64,000 bases of DNA from Terrabacter sp040702505 (GTDB taxonomy: Bacteria > Actinomycetota > Actinomycetes > Actinomycetales > Dermatophilaceae). The position numbers and the translations under genes were made by a program. The stretch is taken from positions 186,001 through 250,000 of the forward strand of contig NZ_JBFBLC010000005.1 in NCBI RefSeq assembly GCF_040702505.1. The letters are read 5' to 3'. Within the stretch, counting starts at the first letter, position 1, and the number at the start of each line of letters is the position of its first letter. The notes beneath the pieces are model-generated. The model worked only from the letters and a program-made list of their open reading frames with translations, did not search any database and was not told the origin of the DNA. Shown here piece after piece: positions 28,024 through 36,846 of this stretch.

Positions 28024-30513
28024 ATGAGCACGCTCTTCGACGACCTGCCCATCCCCGGTCTCCCGCACGGTGAGGGCACTGCCTCAGCCGGGTCCGGGCG
28101 GTCGGGCCGTGGGGGAGACGTCACCGAGCAGGGCGTGCCCACGTGGGCGGAGGCGGCGGCCCGGGGCGGCGTCGCGACCCCGGCGCAGGGTGGGGCGCAG
28201 CTCGACCCGGCCGTGCTGCTCGAGGGGCTCAACCCGCATCAGCGCGAGGCCGTCGTCCACGAGGGCACGCCGCTGCTCATCGTGGCCGGCGCCGGCTCGG
28301 GCAAGACCCGCGTGCTCACGCACCGCATCGCCTGGCTGCTCGGTGAGCGGGGCGCCCAGCCCGGGCAGATCCTCGCGATCACCTTCACCAACAAGGCAGC
28401 GGCGGAGATGCGCGAGCGCGTCGAGGCGCTCGTGGGGCCCCGCGCCCGTGCCATGTGGGTGATGACGTTCCACTCGGCGTGCGTGCGCATCCTGCGGCGC
28501 GAGGCCGCCAAGGTCGGGATGAAGTCGACCTTCTCCATCTACGACGCCGCCGACAGCCAGCGCCTGATGAGCCTCGTGCTGCGCGACCTCGACCTCGACC
28601 CGAAGCGCTACCCGCCGCGCAGCTTCTCCGCGCAGGTCAGCAACCTCAAGAACGAGCTCATCGACGAGGAGACGTACGCCGCGCAGGTCACCGAGGGCAA
28701 CCACTACGAGCGCACGGTCGCCGACGCGTACACCCAGTACCAGCGCCGCCTGCGCCAGGCCAACGCGCTCGACTTCGACGACATCATCATGATGACCGTC
28801 AACGTGCTGCAGGCCTTCCCCGACGTCGCCGAGTACTACCGCCGCAGGTTCCGTCACGTGCTGGTCGACGAGTACCAGGACACCAACCAGGCGCAGTACC
28901 AGCTCATCAAGGAGCTCGTCGGCGAGGTCAAGGGTCCCGAGGGTGCGTACGCCGTGCCGCCGGCCGAGCTGTGCGTCGTCGGCGACTCCGACCAGTCCAT
29001 CTACGCCTTCCGCGGCGCGACGATCCGCAACATCCTCGAGTTCGAGCAGGACTACCCCGACGCCCGCACCATCCTGCTCGAGCAGAACTACCGCTCGACG
29101 CAGCGCATCCTGCGCGCCGCGAACTCGGTCATCGCCCGAAACGAGGGGCGCCGCGCCAAGAACCTCTGGACCGACTCCGGCGACGGCCCGATGATCACCG
29201 GCTACGTCGCCGACAACGAGCACGACGAGGCCGCCTTCGTCGGCAAGGAGATCGACGACCTCGCCCAGCACGGCGTCAAGCCCGGCGACGTCGCCGTCTT
29301 CTACCGCACCAACGCGCAGAGCCGTGCCATCGAGGAGGTGCTCGTGCGGGTCGGCCTGCCCTACAAGGTCGTCGGCGGCACGCGCTTCTACGAGCGGCGC
29401 GAGGTCAAGGACGCGCTCGCGTACCTCCGGGTCATCTCCAACCCGACCGACACGGTCAACCTGCGCCGCATCCTCAACACCCCCAAGCGCGGCATCGGCG
29501 ACCGGGCCGAGGCGTGCGTCGCGGCGCTCGCCGAACGCGAGCGCATTCCCTTCGTCGCGGCCCTCGGCAGGGCCGAGGACGCGCCGGGCATCGCGACGCG
29601 GTCCGTGGCGGCGATCCAGGGCTTCACTGCCCTGCTCGAGAAGCTGCGCACCGCCTACGAGGCCGACGACAGCGTCGCGGCGCTGCTGGAGATGACGCTC
29701 GAGGAGAGCGGCTACCTCGCCGAGCTGCGCGCCAGCCACGACCCGCAGGACGAGACGCGCGTCGAGAACCTCGCGGAGCTCGTCGCCGTCGCGCAGGAGT
29801 ACGACGACCGCCGCGCGACCGAGCTGGCCGAGTCCGGCGGCGAGCTGCCCCCGGGCGTCGAGCCCGAGGACGTCGGGCCGGCCGGGGCGCTCGAGGAGTT
29901 CCTCGAGCAGGTCTCGCTCGTGGCCGACGCCGACGAGATCCCCGACGAGCCCGAGGCCAAGGCCCAGGGCGTCGTCACGCTCATGACGCTGCACACCGCC
30001 AAGGGCCTGGAGTTCCCCGTCGTCTTCCTGACCGGCATGGAGGACGGCACCTTCCCGCACATGCGGGCGCTCGGTGACCCGAAGGAGCTGGAGGAGGAGC
30101 GCCGCCTCGCCTACGTCGGCATCACCCGCGCTCGCGAGCGGCTCTACCTCTCCCGCGCCGCGGTCCGCTCGGCCTGGGGTGCCCCGCAGTACAACCCGCC
30201 GTCGCGCTTCCTCGACGAGATCCCGGGCGACCTGCTCGACTGGCAGCGGCTCGGGCCGTCGTTCAGCGGCGCCCGGGGCTCCGACCGGCCGGCGGTTGCG
30301 ACTCTCGCCGCGCGCCCCGGGGTGCGCAGCGCCGGCAAGCGCCCGGTCATCGCCCTCGCGTCGGGCGACCGGGTCAGCCACGACTCGTTCGGGCTCGGCA
30401 CCGTGGTCCGCGTCGAGGGCGACGGCGACAAGGCGATGGCCCACGTCGACTTCGGCGCCGACACCGGCACCAAGCGCCTCCTGCTCCGCTACGCCCCGCT
30501 CGTCAAGCTCTGA
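28024..30513 (+). CDS. pcrA: UvrD/PcrA-type ATP-dependent DNA helicase
   Basis: 829 residues. Superfamily 1A motifs in order: QxxAV in NPHQREAVVH, Walker A VAGAGSGKTR (~86-95), ITFTNKAAAEMR, VDEYQDTN (~281-288), VVGDSDQSIYAFRGA, LEQNYRST, TLHTAKGLEFPVVFLTGMEDG and EERRLAYVGITRARERLYL, ending in a Tudor-like C-terminal segment (SHDSFGLGTVVRVEGDG) as in PcrA. The ~60-residue disordered N terminus is a lineage feature. It unwinds DNA in nucleotide excision repair and replication-conflict resolution. Confidence 0.97.
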   Translation: MSTLFDDLPIPGLPHGEGTASAGSGRSGRGGDVTEQGVPTWAEAAARGGVATPAQGGAQLDPAVLLEGLNPHQREAVVHEGTPLLIVAGAGSGKTRVLTHRIAWLLGERGAQPGQILAITFTNKAAAEMRERVEALVGPRARAMWVMTFHSACVRILRREAAKVGMKSTFSIYDAADSQRLMSLVLRDLDLDPKRYPPRSFSAQVSNLKNELIDEETYAAQVTEGNHYERTVADAYTQYQRRLRQANALDFDDIIMMTVNVLQAFPDVAEYYRRRFRHVLVDEYQDTNQAQYQLIKELVGEVKGPEGAYAVPPAELCVVGDSDQSIYAFRGATIRNILEFEQDYPDARTILLEQNYRSTQRILRAANSVIARNEGRRAKNLWTDSGDGPMITGYVADNEHDEAAFVGKEIDDLAQHGVKPGDVAVFYRTNAQSRAIEEVLVRVGLPYKVVGGTRFYERREVKDALAYLRVISNPTDTVNLRRILNTPKRGIGDRAEACVAALAERERIPFVAALGRAEDAPGIATRSVAAIQGFTALLEKLRTAYEADDSVAALLEMTLEESGYLAELRASHDPQDETRVENLAELVAVAQEYDDRRATELAESGGELPPGVEPEDVGPAGALEEFLEQVSLVADADEIPDEPEAKAQGVVTLMTLHTAKGLEFPVVFLTGMEDGTFPHMRALGDPKELEEERRLAYVGITRARERLYLSRAAVRSAWGAPQYNPPSRFLDEIPGDLLDWQRLGPSFSGARGSDRPAVATLAARPGVRSAGKRPVIALASGDRVSHDSFGLGTVVRVEGDGDKAMAHVDFGADTGTKRLLLRYAPLVKL

Positions 30514-30572
30514 CATGCCCGCGCGGGCGCTGGTCGCCGTGGCCCACCCCGCCGGGGTGCGCATCCGGAGCA

Positions 30573-30744
30573 GGAGTGCGCCCTCCCGTCAGAGGTGCGA
30601 CCTCGCGTCAGGAGTGCGCATTGCAACGCGCACTCCTCACGCGACCGTGAACCAACTCGAGAGCGCGCCCCGTCACAGTCGAGAGCGCACCCCGTCCCAC
30701 TCGAGAGCGCGCTCTGTCCCAATCGAAAGCACGCCTCGTCACAG
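30573..30744 (+). repeat. Two short tandem-repeat arrays after pcrA
   Basis: First, degenerate 19-bp units (GGAGTGCGCCCTCCCGTCA and relatives) from 30573 lead into a hairpin. Second, four 22-bp units start at 30657, 30679, 30701 and 30723; the first two begin TCGAGAGCGCGCCCCGTC and TCGAGAGCGCACCCCGTC, the third and fourth are more diverged. There are no spacers of unique sequence, so this is not a CRISPR array. The array is non-coding and lies between convergent pcrA and the M23 peptidase gene. Confidence 0.8.
30610..30637 (+). terminator. Hairpin terminator of pcrA
   Basis: AGGAGTGCGC and GCGCACTCCT form a perfect 10-bp stem around an 8-nt loop (ATTGCAAC), about 97 bp after the pcrA stop. 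There is no T-run, as is common in GC-rich actinobacteria. Confidence 0.65.
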
Positions 30745-30747
30745 CAG

Positions 30748-30779
30748 CGAGGCCCGCCCCCGATGGGGAGCGGGCCTCG
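30748..30779 (-). terminator. Hairpin terminator of the M23 peptidase gene
   Basis: CGAGGCCCGC and GCGGGCCTCG pair perfectly over 10 bp with a 12-nt loop, 23 bp beyond the stop of the minus-strand peptidase gene. Confidence 0.65.
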
Positions 30780-30801
30780 ACGGCGAACGGTCTCGGGTCG
30801 G

Positions 30802-31629
30802 TCAGAGGTTGACGCCCTTGGCGGCGAGCCAGGGCAGCGGCGGGACAGCGGCGCCGCCGTCGGGGTGGATCTCGAGGTGCACGTGCGGACCGGTCGAGTG
30901 GCCGGTGTTGCCGCTGTAGGCCAGCACCTGACCGGGAGCGACCTGCTCGCCGACCGAGACCAGCAGGCGGCTGTTGTGGGCCATCCACGAGACCGTGCCG
31001 TCCCAGTAGCGGACCTTGACGAAGTTGCCGTAGCCCTCGTTGGACCAGCCGGCGAAGACGACGGTGCCGCTCGACAGGGCGCGGACAGCGCTGCCCGGAG
31101 GGCAGGCGAGGTCCTGCGCCGGGTGCATCTTGCCCCAGCGGAAGCCGAAGCCCGAGGTCAGCGAGTAGCCCGCGACGGGGGAGACCCAACGGTGCGCGGC
31201 GGCAAGGGCACGGGCGCGCTGCTCCTTCGCGGCCGCGTCGGCCTTGGCCTTGGCAGCAGCGGCCTGCTCGGCGGCGGCCTTGTCGGCAGCGACCTGTGCC
31301 TCGCCGGCCGTCTGCGTCGCGGTCGCGGTCGCCCCCGCGATGACGGTCCGTGCGTCACCCGCGATGTCGCGGGAGCTGCGGGCTCCGGCACGGTTGGCGG
31401 CAGCCGCCGCCACGACGTCGGGGTCGGCGACAGATCCCAGGCCTGCGACGGAGTCGGACACGTTCTTCATCGCGGCCGCTTCGGGGCTGAGCTCGCTCGC
31501 GCCTGCATCGCGGATGACGAGCCCCGCGGCGACGGTGGAGGAGAGCAGAGCGACGGGGACGACGATCTGCCGTCCCCGTGAGGGTCGTGCGGCCGGCCGG
31601 TGACGGCCGACGTAGTTGCTTTTGGGCAC
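30802..31629 (-). CDS. Secreted M23 (LytM) family peptidase
   Basis: 275 residues. A basic N terminus and a membrane/signal segment (QIVVPVALLSSTVAAGLVI), an Ala-rich coiled-coil region (~100-150), then a LytM domain: GFGFRWGKMHPAQDLA with the zinc His and Asp, SWMAHNSRLL, and HVHLEIHP with the second zinc His pair. It should cut peptide cross-links of peptidoglycan, possibly as an activator if zinc is lacking, but here the ligands are intact. GTG start; no good Shine-Dalgarno is visible. Confidence 0.9.
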   Translation of the reverse strand: MPKSNYVGRHRPAARPSRGRQIVVPVALLSSTVAAGLVIRDAGASELSPEAAAMKNVSDSVAGLGSVADPDVVAAAAANRAGARSSRDIAGDARTVIAGATATATQTAGEAQVAADKAAAEQAAAAKAKADAAAKEQRARALAAAHRWVSPVAGYSLTSGFGFRWGKMHPAQDLACPPGSAVRALSSGTVVFAGWSNEGYGNFVKVRYWDGTVSWMAHNSRLLVSVGEQVAPGQVLAYSGNTGHSTGPHVHLEIHPDGGAAVPPLPWLAAKGVNL

Positions 31630-31674
31630 GGAAAGACTTACCTATCGGTCACAAGGGGCGAGCCATCAGCGTAC

Positions 31675-31691
31675 CGTGACCGTTTCGTTAC
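31675..31691 (-). promoter_or_regulatory. Possible response-regulator direct repeat upstream of the M23 gene
   Basis: On the minus strand GTAACG (31691-31686) and GTCACG (31680-31675) are spaced 11 bp start to start, one helical turn, as OmpR-family regulators such as MtrA prefer. MtrA is known to control cell-wall peptidase genes in actinobacteria. The match is short and the assignment is inference. Confidence 0.3.
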
Positions 31692-31836
31692 CGAAAACTC
31701 AGTCCACACGCATCCGGACGTTCCAAGGCCGCGTGGAGGGGCGCGACTGCGCTCGACCATAGGCCATGGCGCGCATGGAACCAAGGCATTCCGGGGGAAA
31801 TGCCCCACTTCGCCCGTTGGTCGGACGGCCCGACCT

Positions 31837-32859
31837 TCAGCTGGGGGCGCCGAGACCCGCGGCGGTGCCGTGCCCGTCGTGCGGGGCCGTCGCGAGTCGG
31901 CCCCGGTGCGCCACGGCCGCCTCCGCGCGGCGGCCCTGCAGTGAGCTGACGCCCGGCGTGACGGTGGCGCCGGAGGTGTCGAGGTGTGCCAGGGCCGTGG
32001 ATATGCCGTGGACGACGCTGCCCGTGATGGGCAGGCTCATGTGCCCCACCCCGTGCAGCACGACGTTGTGCACGTCGAGGTCGGGGTGGTGCAGGGCGGC
32101 GTTGCGCTGCGGCACCACCACTTGGTCGAGGTCGGAGGAGTAGACGAGGAAGCGCGTCCGGCAGTCCTTGACCGGTGCCGCCAGTTCGCGCATCAGGGCG
32201 CTGCCGGGCCGCAGCTGACGGGTCAGGCCGTTGTCCCACAGGTAGGCGAACCAGCTGCCCTGGTGTGGCGTGCCGAGCGTCACCAGCGTGTGGACGTGCT
32301 CGTCGCCACCGAGCCGGGTGACGTAGTAGCGCGCGATGAGACCACCCATCGAGTGTCCGATGACGTGGATGCGCTCGTAGCCGGTCTCCTCGACGATGCG
32401 CTCGACCTCGGCGCCGAGCTCGGCGGCTGCGGCACGGATGTCGCCGGTGAAGATCGAGTAGTTGATCGTCTCGATGCGCCCGAAACCGCGCCGCACGAGC
32501 CCTCGGCGCAGCACGGTGAAGATCGAGCGGTTGTCGACCATCCCGTGCACGAGCAGGATCGGCGTCTCGGCCGCCTCGACGTTCTGGATGGCGAGGCCAC
32601 GTTGACTCGGGGGCAGGTGGCCCAGGCGGTAGCCCTGCCGGCGGTCGCTGGCCCGGCTGCCGAGCAGGCCGAGCGGGTAGAGGCCGAGGTGCAGCCCCAT
32701 CCACGTCGCCTCGAGCGCGGCCCCGGCGAGGCCCGTGGGCGTCAGCAGTGCTCCCGCGACGTCGCCCACCGCAGCGGCGAACCCCCGCAATCCCTCGTCG
32801 CGAGGTCCGGAGGTCTCGATGTGTCGCGGCGTCCTCGCCGCGCCTGCTGCCGCTGGCAC
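31837..32859 (-). CDS. Alpha/beta hydrolase, EstA/lipase-like
   Basis: 340 residues. Oxyanion motif PILLVHGMVDNRSIFT, nucleophile elbow VIGHSMGGLIARYY, Asp in YSSDLDQVVVP and catalytic His in HGVGHMSLP: a triacylglycerol lipase/esterase core. The first ~90 residues and the last ~45 are extra. GTG start. It hydrolyses carboxylic esters; the natural substrate is unknown. It is the single gene between the M23 peptidase and the B12-binding gene and has its own promoter gap. Confidence 0.87.
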   Translation of the reverse strand: MPAAAGAARTPRHIETSGPRDEGLRGFAAAVGDVAGALLTPTGLAGAALEATWMGLHLGLYPLGLLGSRASDRRQGYRLGHLPPSQRGLAIQNVEAAETPILLVHGMVDNRSIFTVLRRGLVRRGFGRIETINYSIFTGDIRAAAAELGAEVERIVEETGYERIHVIGHSMGGLIARYYVTRLGGDEHVHTLVTLGTPHQGSWFAYLWDNGLTRQLRPGSALMRELAAPVKDCRTRFLVYSSDLDQVVVPQRNAALHHPDLDVHNVVLHGVGHMSLPITGSVVHGISTALAHLDTSGATVTPGVSSLQGRRAEAAVAHRGRLATAPHDGHGTAAGLGAPS

Positions 32860-32938
32860 CTCTTGACCGTACCCCCGCGGGTAGGCGATGCATCACTATC
32901 GGACGCCGCGTCTCACGGTGCTGGCTAGAGTGCCCGGC

Positions 32939-33409
32939 ATGAGCGAGTCCCCCCGTGCCGAAGCCGCCCCTGCGCCCGACCAGACCGCCGCCGCTGCCGC
33001 GGGTGGCCTCTCCACCGACGTCATCCGTGTGGTGGTGGCCAAGCCCGGTCTCGACGGACACGACCGGGGAGCCAAGGTCGTGGCGCGCGCCCTGCGCGAC
33101 GCCGGCATGGAGGTCATCTACACGGGGCTGCACCAGACGCCGGAACAGATCGTCGAGGCGGCGATCCAGGAGGACGCCGACGTGGTCGGGCTCTCCGTGC
33201 TCTCCGGTGCGCACATGACGCTCTTCGCCCGGGTCGTGGAGCTGCTCGCCGAGCGCGACGCGAGCGACATCGTGGTCTTCGGCGGCGGCATCATCCCCGA
33301 GGACGACATCCCCGAGCTCGAGAAGCTCGGCGTCGCCAGGGTCTTCACCCCCGGCGCGACGACGATGGAGATCGTCAGCTGGGTCCGCGAGCACGTCCAC
33401 CCCGCCTGA
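32939..33409 (+). CDS. Free-standing cobalamin-binding domain protein (methylmalonyl-CoA mutase C-terminal-like)
   Basis: 156 residues. After ~25 disordered Ala/Pro residues comes a B12-binding Rossmann-like domain with the DxHxxG motif GLDGHDRGAK (His as lower cobalt ligand), VGLSVLSGAHMTLF and FGGGIIPEDDIPEL. This is the small-subunit domain of acyl-CoA mutases as a separate protein; its catalytic partner is not in the window. The ATG at 32939 was chosen over an upstream in-frame ATG because the domain start and spacing fit. Confidence 0.9.
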   Translation: MSESPRAEAAPAPDQTAAAAAGGLSTDVIRVVVAKPGLDGHDRGAKVVARALRDAGMEVIYTGLHQTPEQIVEAAIQEDADVVGLSVLSGAHMTLFARVVELLAERDASDIVVFGGGIIPEDDIPELEKLGVARVFTPGATTMEIVSWVREHVHPA

Positions 33410-33728
33410 CGGATCCGGTCGGGCCGAGCCCGTATGCCGTCCGGCCGGGCCGCTGCGTCAGTGACCCGCGTGGCGACTCAGTGTCGTAGGGAGCGCTTGG
33501 CGTCGGAGCGAGCGACCGGCGTCGTTCGTGAGACGGCACTGTGATCTTCGCCCGGTCGGGGCCACCCGATTCGGGCGCTGGTGCGGCCAGCCACTAGAGT
33601 CCGAGGGACAGCCTGATTCGGTTGCGCCACGGTGCAGGGCCCGTCCGAGCGCGAGCACGCGAGCCCCGGGACGCCGCAGCGACGCGATCGACGACGATTC
33701 GAATCGACGACGAGGACGGACCCCACCC
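33410..33728 (+). other. Non-coding gap upstream of sucC
   Basis: 319 bp. It contains one intergenic copy of GTATGCCGTCCGGCCG (33430) and no hairpin strong enough to call a terminator. A promoter for sucCD is expected here but no confident -35/-10 pair is visible. I see nothing else. Confidence 0.4.
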
Positions 33729-34910
33729 GTGGATCTCTTCGAGTACCAAGCCCGCGACATGTTCGAGAAGCACGGGGTTCCCGTGCTGGCCGGCGCCATC
33801 GCCACCACCCCCGAGGAGGCCCGCGCGGCCGCCGAGCAGATCGGCCCGAACTCGGGCGGTGTCACGGTCGTCAAGGCGCAGGTCAAGACGGGCGGACGCG
33901 GCAAGGCCGGCGGCGTCAAGGTCGCCAAGACCGCCGACGAGGCGCAGCAGCACGCCGAGGCGATCCTCGGCATGGACATCAAGGGCCACACCGTCGGCAC
34001 CGTGATGATCGCCCAGGGCGCCCGCATCGCCGAGGAGTACTACTTCTCGATCCTGCTCGACCGGGCCAACCGCACCTACCTCGCCATGTGCTCCAAGGAG
34101 GGCGGCATGGAGATCGAGCAGCTCGCGGTCGAGCGCCCCGACGCCCTGGCCCGCATCGCCGTCGACCCCAACACGGGCATCGACGAGGCCAAGGCGCAGG
34201 AGATCGTCGACGCCGCCGGCTTCGACGACGCCGACAAGCCCGCGATCAAGGACGCCATCCAGAAGCTGTGGACCGTCTACCGCGACGAGGACGCCACGCT
34301 CGTCGAGGTCAACCCCCTCGTCAAGACGGAGGACGGCGAGATCGTCGCCCTCGACGGCAAGGTCAGCCTCGACACCAACGCCGACTTCCGCCACCCGGAC
34401 CACGCGGCGCTGGAGGACAAGGGCGCGGCCGACCCGCTCGAGGCCGCGGCCAAGGAGAAGAACCTCAACTACGTCAAGCTCGACGGCTCGGTCGGCATCA
34501 TCGGCAACGGCGCCGGCCTCGTCATGAGCACGCTCGACGTCGTCGCGTACGCCGGTGAGGAGTTCGGCGGCCAGAAGCCGGCGAACTTCCTCGACATCGG
34601 TGGCGGTGCCAGCGCCGAGGTCATGGCCAACGGCCTGCACATCATCCTCGGCGACCAGCAGGTCAAGAGCGTCTTCGTCAACGTCTTCGGCGGCATCACC
34701 TCCTGCGACGCCGTGGCCAACGGCATCGTCGGCGCGCTCGACGCCCTCGGCGACGAGGCCACCAAGCCGCTCGTCGTGCGGCTCGACGGCAACAACGTCG
34801 AGGAGGGCCGTCGCATCCTCGCCGAGCGCAACCACCCGCTCGTGACGATCGAGGCCACGATGGACGGCGCCGCCCGCCGCGCCGCCGAGCTGGCCGCCGC
34901 CGCGAACTGA
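33729..34910 (+). CDS. sucC: Succinyl-CoA synthetase (ADP-forming) beta subunit
   Basis: 393 residues, family length. ATP-grasp start VDLFEYQARDMFEKHGVPV, VVKAQVKTGGRGKAGGVK, TLVEVNPLVKTEDG, and the GNGAGLVMSTLDVV / FVNVFGGITSCDAVA segments of the CoA-ligase domain. GTG start at 33729. With sucD it interconverts succinyl-CoA and succinate with ATP or GTP formation in the TCA cycle. Confidence 0.97.
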   Translation: MDLFEYQARDMFEKHGVPVLAGAIATTPEEARAAAEQIGPNSGGVTVVKAQVKTGGRGKAGGVKVAKTADEAQQHAEAILGMDIKGHTVGTVMIAQGARIAEEYYFSILLDRANRTYLAMCSKEGGMEIEQLAVERPDALARIAVDPNTGIDEAKAQEIVDAAGFDDADKPAIKDAIQKLWTVYRDEDATLVEVNPLVKTEDGEIVALDGKVSLDTNADFRHPDHAALEDKGAADPLEAAAKEKNLNYVKLDGSVGIIGNGAGLVMSTLDVVAYAGEEFGGQKPANFLDIGGGASAEVMANGLHIILGDQQVKSVFVNVFGGITSCDAVANGIVGALDALGDEATKPLVVRLDGNNVEEGRRILAERNHPLVTIEATMDGAARRAAELAAAAN

Positions 34911-34942
34911 CCCCGGGCTACAGGAAAGAGACGTAACGAACC

Positions 34943-35836
34943 ATGGCTATCTTCCTCAACGCTGACTCGAAGGTCATCGTCCAGGGCATGACCGGCTCCG
35001 AGGGCATGAAGCACACGCAGCGCATGCTCAAGTCCGGCACGAACATCGTCGGCGGCGTCAACCCGCGCAAGGCCGGCACGACCGTCGACTTCGAGGGCGG
35101 CGTGGCCGTCCCCGTCTACGGCTCGGTCAAGGAGGCCATCGAGGCCACCGGCGCCAACGTGTCGGTGATCTTCGTGCCCGCGCAGTTCACCAAGGCCGCC
35201 GCGGTCGAGGCGATCGACGCCGAGATCCCGCTTGCCGTCGTCATCACCGAGGGCGTCGCGGTCAAGGACACCGCCGAGTTCTACAACTACGCCAAGGACA
35301 AGGGCACGACCCGCATCGTCGGCCCGAACTGCCCCGGCCTCATCACGCCCGGCGTCTCCAACGCCGGCATCATCCCGGCCGACATCTCCGGCACCGGCCG
35401 CATCGGCCTGGTCTCCAAGTCGGGCACGCTGACCTACCAGATGATGTACGAGCTGCGGGACTTCGGCTTCAGCTCGGCCGTCGGCATCGGTGGCGACCCG
35501 ATCATCGGCACGACGCACATCGACTGCCTCGAGGCGTTCCAGAACGACCCCGACACCGACGCGATCGTCATGATCGGCGAGATCGGTGGCGACGCCGAGG
35601 AGCGCGCCGCGGCCTACATCAAGGAGCACGTGACCAAGCCGGTCGTCGGCTACGTCGCCGGCTTCACGGCCCCCGAGGGCAAGACGATGGGGCACGCCGG
35701 CGCCATCGTGTCGGGTTCCTCGGGCACGGCCCAGGCCAAGAAGGAGGCGCTCGAGGCCGCCGGTGTCAAGGTCGGCAAGACGCCGTCCGAGACGGCCGAG
35801 CTCATGCGCGAGATCATGCAGGGCCTCGCCAAGTAG
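34943..35836 (+). CDS. sucD: Succinyl-CoA synthetase alpha subunit
   Basis: 297 residues, family length. CoA-binding start QGMTGSEGMKHTQRML, FVPAQFTKAAAVEAID, IVGPNCPGLITP, and the phosphohistidine motif GHAGAIVSGSSGTAQAK. ATG at 34943 preceded by a GGAAAGAG Shine-Dalgarno. Cotranscribed with sucC (gap 32 bp) and followed by a strong terminator. Confidence 0.97.
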   Translation: MAIFLNADSKVIVQGMTGSEGMKHTQRMLKSGTNIVGGVNPRKAGTTVDFEGGVAVPVYGSVKEAIEATGANVSVIFVPAQFTKAAAVEAIDAEIPLAVVITEGVAVKDTAEFYNYAKDKGTTRIVGPNCPGLITPGVSNAGIIPADISGTGRIGLVSKSGTLTYQMMYELRDFGFSSAVGIGGDPIIGTTHIDCLEAFQNDPDTDAIVMIGEIGGDAEERAAAYIKEHVTKPVVGYVAGFTAPEGKTMGHAGAIVSGSSGTAQAKKEALEAAGVKVGKTPSETAELMREIMQGLAK

Positions 35837-35852
35837 CCTCTCGCACAAGCGA

Positions 35853-35894
35853 ACACGAGCGGGCGGTCACCTCCGGGTGACCGCCCGTTCGTGT
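35853..35894 (+). terminator. Strong bidirectional hairpin terminator after sucD
   Basis: ACACGAGCGGGCGGTCAC pairs with GTGACCGCCCGTTCGTGT over 18 bp with one G-T wobble and a 6-nt loop (CTCCGG). It lies 17 bp after the sucD stop and also faces the convergent deacetylase gene. Confidence 0.88.
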
Positions 35895-35988
35895 GTCCGG
35901 TGGGCTCGTGACCGGGGGCGTATGCCGCCCTGCCGCGCGCTGGGACGCACGTGACGGCATACGACCGCTCGGTCCACGGGCCGCGGCG

Positions 35989-36696
35989 TCAGCAGGCCAT
36001 CAGCCCGATGACGAAGCCCCGCGCCCGCAGCCGCGGGATCAGCAGGTCGAGCGCGGCCACGGTCTGCGACCGGTCGCCGCCGCCGTCGTGGAGCAGGATC
36101 CGGGAGCCGTCACGGACGTAGTAGAGCACCCGGTTGACGATGGTCCACGTGCCGGGCCGCGACCAGTCGCGCGGGTCGACGGTCCACAGGATCTGGCGCT
36201 GCCCGCGGTTCGCGATGATGGTCGCGATCCGCGAGTTCGTGGCACCGTACGGCGGCCGGACGCAGCGCGGCCGGTAGCCGAGCGCCGACTCCATCTTGTT
36301 CAGCTGCCACGTCACCCAGTAGTTCGACAGCGTCGTCAGGTCCGGGTGGTTCCACGTGTGGTTGCCGATCTTGTTGCCGTAGTAGCGCAGGCTCCGGGTG
36401 ATCGACGGGTACCAGGTGATGTTCTGCCCGAGCTCGAAGAACACGGCGTGGACGCCGTACTTGCGCAGGACGGCCAGGATCCTCGGCGTGTAGGTGTAGC
36501 TCGGTCCGTCGTCGAAGGTGAGGTAGACGGTTCCGGCGTAGGCGACCGGGACGACGGCGACGGTCTGGGAGTCCGTCACGGCGGGGGCCGTGGGCGGCGC
36601 CGGTGAGGTGCTCGCCGTGTTCGGGACGGCGAGGGCTGCGATGAGCGCCAGTGCGAGGAGCAGGGGCGTCAGCAGGCGAAGGCGTTTGGTGTTCAT
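35989..36696 (-). CDS. Secreted polysaccharide deacetylase (NodB family)
   Basis: 235 residues with an N-terminal signal segment (LLTPLLLALALIAALAVP). NodB motifs: YLTFDDGPSYTYTPRIL (catalytic base and metal Asp), HTWNHPDLTTLS (metal His pair), RPPYGATNSRI, and LLHDGGGDRSQT. Such enzymes deacetylate N-acetylated cell-wall glycans outside the cell. ATG start with GGGGATGAAG upstream. It has its own promoter gap toward the DUF6350 gene. Confidence 0.9.
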   Translation of the reverse strand: MNTKRLRLLTPLLLALALIAALAVPNTASTSPAPPTAPAVTDSQTVAVVPVAYAGTVYLTFDDGPSYTYTPRILAVLRKYGVHAVFFELGQNITWYPSITRSLRYYGNKIGNHTWNHPDLTTLSNYWVTWQLNKMESALGYRPRCVRPPYGATNSRIATIIANRGQRQILWTVDPRDWSRPGTWTIVNRVLYYVRDGSRILLHDGGGDRSQTVAALDLLIPRLRARGFVIGLMAC

Positions 36697-36846
36697 GGTT
36701 CTTCATCCCCTTCACCTTCATTGTCGATCGGGGGTGCGCAAGGCACCTGCGATGCCGTGATCCGTCGGTCACACCCGGAGAGACAATTCACCTCGACGGG
36801 GCCTCACCGGCGTGGGTCCTCGCTGCGGGGCGGTGATCTTGTGACC

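Noticed and set aside
30657..30744. Regular 22-bp repeats that could suggest a CRISPR array
   Set aside because: Units abut without unique spacers and no cas gene is near.
31630..31760. Possible c-di-AMP (ydaO) riboswitch before the M23 peptidase gene
   Set aside because: Such switches precede some actinobacterial cell-wall hydrolase genes, but the conserved GGGGAA-type core and pairing pattern were not found.
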